A DNA stretch of 64,000 nt from Candidatus Zixiibacteriota bacterium (GTDB lineage Bacteria > RBG-13-66-14 > B26-G2 > WVWN01): NCBI GenBank assembly GCA_030613505.1, contig JAUWLW010000004.1:1-64000 (forward strand). The letters run 5' to 3'. Position numbers and translations under genes: made by a program. This document shows, in pieces, positions 59,297-64,000 of the stretch; positions within the stretch are counted from its first letter, which is position 1, and each line of letters starts with the position of its first letter. The notes beneath the pieces are model-generated. The model was not told the DNA's origin. It saw nothing but the letters and a program-made list of their open reading frames with translations, and ran no database searches.

Positions 59297-60652
59297 ATGA
59301 AGGCTAAAGTTGCGTTGACCATAGGCGGCCTCGACCCTTCGGGCGGCGCCGGCATAACTGCGGACGTCGTTACGTTTTCGGTTATCGGCGTGCACGGCGC
59401 CGCGGTCGCGACCGCTCTTACGTATCAGAACACGCGCGGCGTCTACGGGTTTTGGGCCGTCAGCGAGCGCGACCTGCGGGCGCAAATGGACGCTGTCTTA
59501 GAAGACGTCGACGTGGCCGCGGTGAAACTCGGCATGTTGGCCTCCGACCGCCTGGCGCACGAGCTGGGGCCGTACTTGTCCAAGTTTAAGGGGGACCGCG
59601 TCCCGGTAGTGTTCGACCCTGTAATGAAGGCCGGCGCGGGCCAACCGCTCTACGAGGGCGTGCCCGAGAAGACGTTTGCGGATGTTATACTGCCGCACGT
59701 GTCGCTCGCGACCCCGAATAGCGTCGAGCTCGCGTACCTCGTCGACGACGAACCGGCGCAAAACCAAGGTGAGTTACGGACGCAGGTGCGTGTGTTCCAA
59801 GGGCGGTACGGCCTGGCGGTCTTGGCCACGGGAGGCCACGTGAGCGGTAAAGCGGACGTGGTAGACGTTCTCTTTACGGGCGCGGAGATGCGGGAGTACC
59901 GCCGAGCCCGAGTGGAAGGGCCTATCCACGGTACGGGTTGTCTGGTCGCGGCCGCGGTAACAGCCTATTTAGCATCCGGTATGGACGTTCTGGAAGCGTT
60001 CGAACGCGCGGAGGAATACGTAAGCGCCGCGGTAATAGGCGCCTTCGCGGCCGGGAAGGGGGCCGCGGTACCGGGCCGGACGGCGGCAGTGTTCGGCGAC
60101 GCCGAGCGTTGGCGCGTGTACAATAACTTACTCCGTGCTGTCAACGTCTTCGAGGCGGCGAGCGGTACTTATAAATTGATTCCCGAGGTCGGGACCAATA
60201 TCGCGTACGCGTTACCGGACGCGCGTTCGGGGGACGAGGTTTGCGCCGTGTCCGGGCGGATCGCGCGGGTAGGCGCTGCGGCGCGGGCGTGCGGGACGCC
60301 GGCGTTCGGCGCCAGCGGCCATATGGCGCGTGCCGTTCTGGCGGCGATGAAACACGACGCGTCGGCTCGAGCCGGCATGAACGTCCGGTTCGGCGACGAC
60401 GTGCTCGCCGCGTGCTCGGAGCTGAAATATCGCGGGGCGGGTTTCGACCGGGCCCGCGAGCCGGCGGAGTTCGCCGGCGACGAGGGGCGGACGGTAAAGT
60501 GGGGCGTCGACGAGGCCGTGGCGGGCGTCGGTATAGTCCCCGAGATAATATTCGACCGGGGCGCCGTCGGCAAGGAACCTATGGTGCGTATATTCGGCCG
60601 GGACGCGATGGAAGTTGTCCGGAGGGCGGTCGCGATATCCCGGCGCCTTTAG
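59297..60652 (+). CDS. thiDN: Bifunctional HMP/HMP-P kinase and thiamine-phosphate synthase (ThiD-ThiN)
   Basis: The 451-residue protein begins with the ThiD kinase domain: TIGGLDPSGGAGITADVVTF, VKLGMLASDRL, VVFDPVMKAGAG, TPNSVELAYLV and the ATP motif GPIHGTGCLVAAAVTAYLAS. Residues about 270-451 form the ThiN domain (LIPEVGTNIAYALPDARSGD, GRIARVG, FGASGHMARAVLAAMKHDAS, SELKYRGAGF), the non-homologous replacement of ThiE known from archaea and Thermotoga-type bacteria. The ATG follows the previous stop codon directly (TAAATG). Confidence 0.93.
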   Translation: MKAKVALTIGGLDPSGGAGITADVVTFSVIGVHGAAVATALTYQNTRGVYGFWAVSERDLRAQMDAVLEDVDVAAVKLGMLASDRLAHELGPYLSKFKGDRVPVVFDPVMKAGAGQPLYEGVPEKTFADVILPHVSLATPNSVELAYLVDDEPAQNQGELRTQVRVFQGRYGLAVLATGGHVSGKADVVDVLFTGAEMREYRRARVEGPIHGTGCLVAAAVTAYLASGMDVLEAFERAEEYVSAAVIGAFAAGKGAAVPGRTAAVFGDAERWRVYNNLLRAVNVFEAASGTYKLIPEVGTNIAYALPDARSGDEVCAVSGRIARVGAAARACGTPAFGASGHMARAVLAAMKHDASARAGMNVRFGDDVLAACSELKYRGAGFDRAREPAEFAGDEGRTVKWGVDEAVAGVGIVPEIIFDRGAVGKEPMVRIFGRDAMEVVRRAVAISRRL

Positions 60653-60670
60653 TCGGGGGAGGGCCGGCGA

Positions 60671-61264
60671 GTGCGAAGCGCCGTCGCGATTTTATTGGTA
60701 GCAGCCCTGTCGTCGTGCGGCCCGCCCGAGAAGCGCCCGCCGGCGCGGCCGGAGTACACGCCGGCAAAGACCCTTTATAATTTCAAGTTGGCGTACAACG
60801 CACCGGATTATGAGACGTACGAGGCGCTTTTCTCTCCTGAGACGTTTACGTTGAAGGCCCAGGAGCCGCCGCCCGGGTTCCCCGGGGAATGGGGTAAGCT
60901 CGAGGAAATGGAAGCCACGCGGGCGCTATTCGACGACGCGTATCACGTTGTATTGGAAATGGAGACGGCACCGGGATTAGTGGGAATGCCGCCGGCCGCG
61001 GCGACCGAATTTACGACCAAACCCCTCGACGTCCGCGTACGCGTATGGCGCGAGCCGGCGTATTGTTTTTACGCGCGCGGTAAAGTCACCTTCGGCCTTA
61101 CCCGGCCGGACGCGTCGGCCCCCTGGTTGGTCGCAGAATTGACGGACGGTACCGGCGCTTCGTACGCCGACGTCGCCGCGAACGAGCAAACCTTCCCCTG
61201 TTCGTGGGCCGCTATAAAGTGGTATTATTTACGCCGTAAGCGGGAGGAAGATGCGCGGCATTAA
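60671..61264 (+). CDS. Lipoprotein of unknown function
   Basis: The 197-residue protein (GTG start) has lipobox ALSSC (Cys16) and a Pro-rich linker, then LYNFKLAYNAPDYETYEALF and SPETFTLKAQEPP, which look like a SnoaL/NTF2-like alpha+beta domain used as a binding pocket. The C-terminal CSWAAIKWYYLRRKREEDA is basic and aromatic. It overlaps cvpA by 14 bases. Function unknown. Confidence 0.68.
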   Translation: MRSAVAILLVAALSSCGPPEKRPPARPEYTPAKTLYNFKLAYNAPDYETYEALFSPETFTLKAQEPPPGFPGEWGKLEEMEATRALFDDAYHVVLEMETAPGLVGMPPAAATEFTTKPLDVRVRVWREPAYCFYARGKVTFGLTRPDASAPWLVAELTDGTGASYADVAANEQTFPCSWAAIKWYYLRRKREEDARH

Positions 61265-61862
61265 TTGGGTTGACGCCCTATTGGCGGTGATCGTCGCAGT
61301 CAATTGCGTCTTAGGTATAAAGAGAGGCATCTTCCGCGAGTTCTTCAACCTGGCGGGTATCGCGCTCGGCCTTTTCGCCGGTTTCAGGTTGTACGAGGCG
61401 CTAGGCTGGAATATCGAAGGGTGGCTGGACGCCCGTCCGGCGGTGGCTAATTTAGCGGCCTTCGTGGTGATATTTTGCGTTATCGCTTTCGGCTCGAGCT
61501 GGCTCGGCCACCTCCTCCACCGGGGTGCCAAGAGGCTCTTCGTGGGCTGGTTCGACCGGTTGGCGGGAGGAGCTTTCGGTTTCACCCGGGGCTTAATCTT
61601 CGCCAGCGTTACGGCGTTGGTCTTCGCGCTGTTCCCGTTCTTCCCCAAGGTGGAGAGGGATTTGAACACCAGCTTGCTCGGGCCCCACGTCGTTAAGATC
61701 GCGCCGGCGATCTACGGCGCCGTCATGAAGAAGGTGCGTGGAGAGGACCACAAAGGTTTGGATATCAAGCAATTAGTCGACGAATACCTGCAGGAGGAGG
61801 AAAGTCCCGGGGAAGAGAAGGAAGTTCCCGGCGAAGGCGACGCGGGAGAGAAAATGGAATGA
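61251..61862 (+). CDS. CvpA-family membrane protein
   Basis: The 203-residue protein has four membrane helices: INWVDALLAVIVAVNCVLGI, KRGIFREFFNLAGIALGLFA, VANLAAFVVIFCVIAFGSSW and GGAFGFTRGLIFASVTALVF. The KRGxxRE and GGxxGxxRG motifs are the CvpA signature (colicin V production accessory family), linked in other bacteria to envelope stress. The C-terminal 70 residues are acidic and soluble. It overlaps its neighbours on both sides. Confidence 0.88.
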   Translation: MRGINWVDALLAVIVAVNCVLGIKRGIFREFFNLAGIALGLFAGFRLYEALGWNIEGWLDARPAVANLAAFVVIFCVIAFGSSWLGHLLHRGAKRLFVGWFDRLAGGAFGFTRGLIFASVTALVFALFPFFPKVERDLNTSLLGPHVVKIAPAIYGAVMKKVRGEDHKGLDIKQLVDEYLQEEESPGEEKEVPGEGDAGEKME

Positions 61863-62677
61863 GCGCTGAAGAACGGCAACTCCGTCTTCCGGTGGACCAC
61901 CACGTACATACGCCGTTATGCGGCCACGCCGAGGGCGCGCCCAGGGCGTACGTCGTTGCGGCCGACGGCCTGGCCGGCATCGGCTTCAGCGACCATTTAC
62001 CGTATCTCGAGCCGGCTAAAGCCGACCCCGCGTTGGCGATGTCGTGGGACGAGTTGCCGGTTTATCTCGACGGAATTCAGCGGCTAAAGGGTAAATCGGC
62101 CACGCCGGTCTTATTGGGGATCGAGGCGGACTATTTCCCGGGTCAAGAGACGCGGCTCGAGGCGGTACTTGCGGCGTTGCCGTTGGACTACGTTTGCGGC
62201 GCGATACATTGGGTGGGCGACTGGCCTTTCGACGACTCGCGCCACCTTCGACGATACGAGGGCGCCGACGTGACGGCGTTGTACCGCGATTACTACAGGC
62301 TGGTAGCCGAAATGGCTCGCGCCGGCCTTTTCGACCTCTGGGCGCATCCCGATTTGCCGAAGAAGTTCGGCTATTCGCCGGAGGAAACGGTGCGGGACGC
62401 GGAGGACGAAGCGTTGGCGGCCGTCGCCGCGGCCCGTATGGTCCTGGAGGTGAATACCTCCGGCTTGCGGAAGCCCGTGGGCGAGATTTATCCGTCACTC
62501 GAGTTGCTGCGGCGCGCCCGCGCCCTCGGGATCCCGATAACGTTCGGGTCCGACGCGCACGCGCCGTACGAGGTAGGCCACGAGTTCGAACGGGCGGTGG
62601 CTCAGGCGAAGGAGGCGGGATACCGTACGTACGTAACTTTCTTGCGCCGCGAGAGGATTACCGTCCCGTTGCCTTGA
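61859..62677 (+). CDS. PHP-family histidinol-phosphatase-like protein
   Basis: The 272-residue protein has VDHHVHTPLCGHAEG (the HxH motif), GFSDHLPYLE, LLGIEADYFPG, VCGAIHWVGDWPFDDSR, LWAHPDLPKKFG and LEVNTSG with FGSDAHAPYEVG. These are the metal ligands of the HisJ/HisK-type PHP histidinol phosphatases, last but one in histidine synthesis. No other his gene is near, so another phosphate ester substrate is possible. It overlaps cvpA as ATGA. Confidence 0.88.
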   Translation: MSAEERQLRLPVDHHVHTPLCGHAEGAPRAYVVAADGLAGIGFSDHLPYLEPAKADPALAMSWDELPVYLDGIQRLKGKSATPVLLGIEADYFPGQETRLEAVLAALPLDYVCGAIHWVGDWPFDDSRHLRRYEGADVTALYRDYYRLVAEMARAGLFDLWAHPDLPKKFGYSPEETVRDAEDEALAAVAAARMVLEVNTSGLRKPVGEIYPSLELLRRARALGIPITFGSDAHAPYEVGHEFERAVAQAKEAGYRTYVTFLRRERITVPLP

Positions 62678-62716
62678 AGTACCGGCGCGGTTTTAATATT
62701 CGCGTAAGGAGGAAGT

Positions 62717-63445
62717 ATGCGGTTGGGAGTTAACGTCGACCACGTAGCTACGGTTCGCCAGGCGCGGGGTACTTTCGAACCGGACCCGGTGGCCGCGGCG
62801 TACGCCGCCGAACGGGGGGGCGCCGCCCATATCACGATACATCTCCGCGAGGACCGGCGCCACATCCAGGAGCGCGACCTCGAGATATTGAGCCGGACGG
62901 TGGCCATCGGCATAGACCTCGAGATGGCGGCCACCGGCGATATGGTCGCCGTCGCCTTGAAATATAAACCGGCGTTCGTGACGCTCGTGCCGGAGCGGCG
63001 CGAGGAGCTGACCACGGAAGGCGGCCTCGACGTCGCCGCCGGGCGCAAGCGGTTGGCCGACGTCGTCACCGAACTCGGCGAGGGCGGCGTCCCGGTGAGT
63101 ACTTTCGTGGAGCCGGCGGAGGAACAGATCGCGGCCTCGCGGGAGGTAGGCGCGGCGACGGTCGAGATCCATACCGGCTCGTACGCCAACGCCGCCGCGT
63201 CGGAAAGGCCCGCGCGGCGAGAGGAAATGGCGGCGGCGGCGCGCTTCGCCGCGTCTCTTGGCTTGCGAGTAAGCGCCGGCCACGGCCTCACTTATTACAA
63301 CGTCAAGCCGGCGGCGGCTATCCCCGAGCTGGAGGAACTCAATATCGGGCACAGCATCGTGGCGCGAGCGATGTTCGTAGGCCTGGAAGAAGCCACGAGG
63401 CAAATGTTAGCCTTAATGCGCCAGGCGCGCGTGGGGTTCGAATGA
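62717..63445 (+). CDS. pdxJ: Pyridoxine 5'-phosphate synthase
   Basis: The 242-residue protein has [87 protein letters not shown] and [20 protein letters not shown], then [19 protein letters not shown]. PdxJ condenses 3-amino-1-hydroxyacetone phosphate with deoxyxylulose phosphate. TAAGGAGGAAGT gives a strong SD. The pdxJ-acpS pair is common in bacteria. Confidence 0.97.
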   Translation: MRLGVNVDHVATVRQARGTFEPDPVAAAYAAERGGAAHITIHLREDRRHIQERDLEILSRTVAIGIDLEMAATGDMVAVALKYKPAFVTLVPERREELTTEGGLDVAAGRKRLADVVTELGEGGVPVSTFVEPAEEQIAASREVGAATVEIHTGSYANAAASERPARREEMAAAARFAASLGLRVSAGHGLTYYNVKPAAAIPELEELNIGHSIVARAMFVGLEEATRQMLALMRQARVGFE

Positions 63446-63825
63446 CGGCAATAATCGGGATAGGCGTCGATTTGATCGAGGTAAGCCGCGTCGTTCGAGC
63501 GTACGAGCGTTTCGGCGACCGGTTACTGGAGCGCCTGTTTACGCCCGAGGAGAGGGAGTACTGCATGGCGCGCGTCGAATTCGGCTGCGCGCTGGCGGGC
63601 AGGTTTGCGGCCAAGGAAGCGGTAGTCAAAGCCCTCTCGCCGACGGCGCTCATGGGGCTGGCGTACCGCGACGTGGCTGTCAGGGCCGACGGCAATCGGC
63701 CCACGGTCGAGCTCACCGGCGTGGCCGCGGCGCTCGCCGCCGAACGCGGCGTTGAGAACGTTATGGTAACCATAAGCCATGAGAAAGGCTACGCCATGGC
63801 GTTCGCCATGGCGCTCGGGAAATGA
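63442..63825 (+). CDS. acpS: Holo-[acyl-carrier-protein] synthase
   Basis: The 127-residue protein has [45 protein letters not shown] and [14 protein letters not shown]. The Asp of GVDLIE and the Glu of AKEA bind magnesium. It moves phosphopantetheine from CoA onto acyl carrier protein, linking it to the pantothenate genes elsewhere in the window. It overlaps pdxJ and the next gene by ATGA. Confidence 0.97.
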   Translation: MTAIIGIGVDLIEVSRVVRAYERFGDRLLERLFTPEEREYCMARVEFGCALAGRFAAKEAVVKALSPTALMGLAYRDVAVRADGNRPTVELTGVAAALAAERGVENVMVTISHEKGYAMAFAMALGK

Positions 63826-64000
63826 AGCTGAAGTTGGGAAAGAAGCAGAAAAGCCGATTGAACCGGGCCAATCTGAAGAAGGTCCCGGCCGAGGTGCGCG
63901 ATGTCGTAGCCACGCTACGGGCCGCGGGTAAGCAGGCGTACCTGGTGGGCGGCTGCGTCCGCGACCTGCTCGCCGGCCTCGACGCCGTAGATTTCGACGT
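63822..64000 (+). CDS. CCA-adding enzyme / poly(A) polymerase family nucleotidyltransferase (5' part only)
   Basis: The ATG overlaps the acpS stop. The visible 59 residues are a basic start and AYLVGGCVRDLLAG with the Asp pair DFDV at the very edge, the class II CCA-transferase/poly(A)-polymerase signature (GGxVRD and DxD). The rest is outside the window. Confidence 0.85.
   Translation, partial: MKLKLGKKQKSRLNRANLKKVPAEVRDVVATLRAAGKQAYLVGGCVRDLLAGLDAVDFD

Overview
The window (about 60 percent G+C, almost gapless coding) reads as chromosome of an uncultured diderm bacterium. LptE, BamD, two barrel-type outer-membrane proteins, several lipoproteins, a PorV-like protein, a protein with a T9SS-type C-terminal domain and a GWxTD-domain protein point to an FCB-adjacent or candidate-phylum lineage (WOR-3, Coatesbacteria, KSB1, Eisenbacteria or similar). 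The exact phylum cannot be fixed from the sequence alone. I see no tRNA, rRNA, CRISPR, prophage or insertion sequence. ATG, GTG and TTG starts are all used, and ATGA-type stop/start overlaps are common.

Region by region. 1-2.6 kb (minus): purine phosphorylase, HAD hydrolase, a small membrane ORF and a left-truncated AmmeMemoRadiSam enzyme. 2.7-5.1 kb: rpsT facing an HNH-lptE-holA unit. 5.2-13.7 kb (plus): cell-surface block, with a six-bladed NHL protein and a second secreted protein sharing one C-terminal tail, then a TonB-dependent-receptor-like protein, a large secreted protein with a T9SS/FlgD-like end, and a PorV-like barrel. 13.8-17.9 kb (plus): GWxTD protein, lipoprotein, BamD, NadD, YqeK-like HD protein. 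17.9-32.3 kb (minus): flippase, then a roughly 12.8-kb run of tightly packed genes folK-panB-panC-panD-TPR-barrel-hslU-(unknown)-amrS-TPR lipoprotein-tldD-pmbA with a consensus promoter before folK and a terminator after pmbA. 32.4-35.4 kb (plus): an RfbH-type PLP/[2Fe-2S] sugar dehydratase candidate, GT2 glycosyltransferase, M23 peptidase. 35.5-45.6 kb: Trx-like/TPR lipoprotein, RqcH, argS-rsfS-aminotransferase, DUF4388 protein, GT39-like glycosyltransferase, SPASM radical SAM protein. 45.7-58.0 kb (plus): a complete complex I operon in the order A-B-C-D-H-I-x-J-K-x-L-x-x-M-N, lacking NuoE, NuoF and NuoG and carrying four non-nuo genes between the subunit genes. 58.1-64.0 kb (plus): M23 peptidase, ThiDN, lipoprotein, CvpA, HisJ, PdxJ, AcpS and the start of a CCA-adding enzyme.

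Most notable points: the 11-subunit complex I operon with four interleaved unknown genes; an ArgRS whose HIGH motif reads NAVN; a thioredoxin-fold lipoprotein with SxxS in place of CxxC; an AmrS gene apparently split by a -1 shift from its membrane-anchored N-terminus; an identical C-terminal tail on two adjacent secreted proteins; and several consensus promoters placed so close to the start codon, with no Shine-Dalgarno sequence, that the mRNAs should be nearly leaderless.
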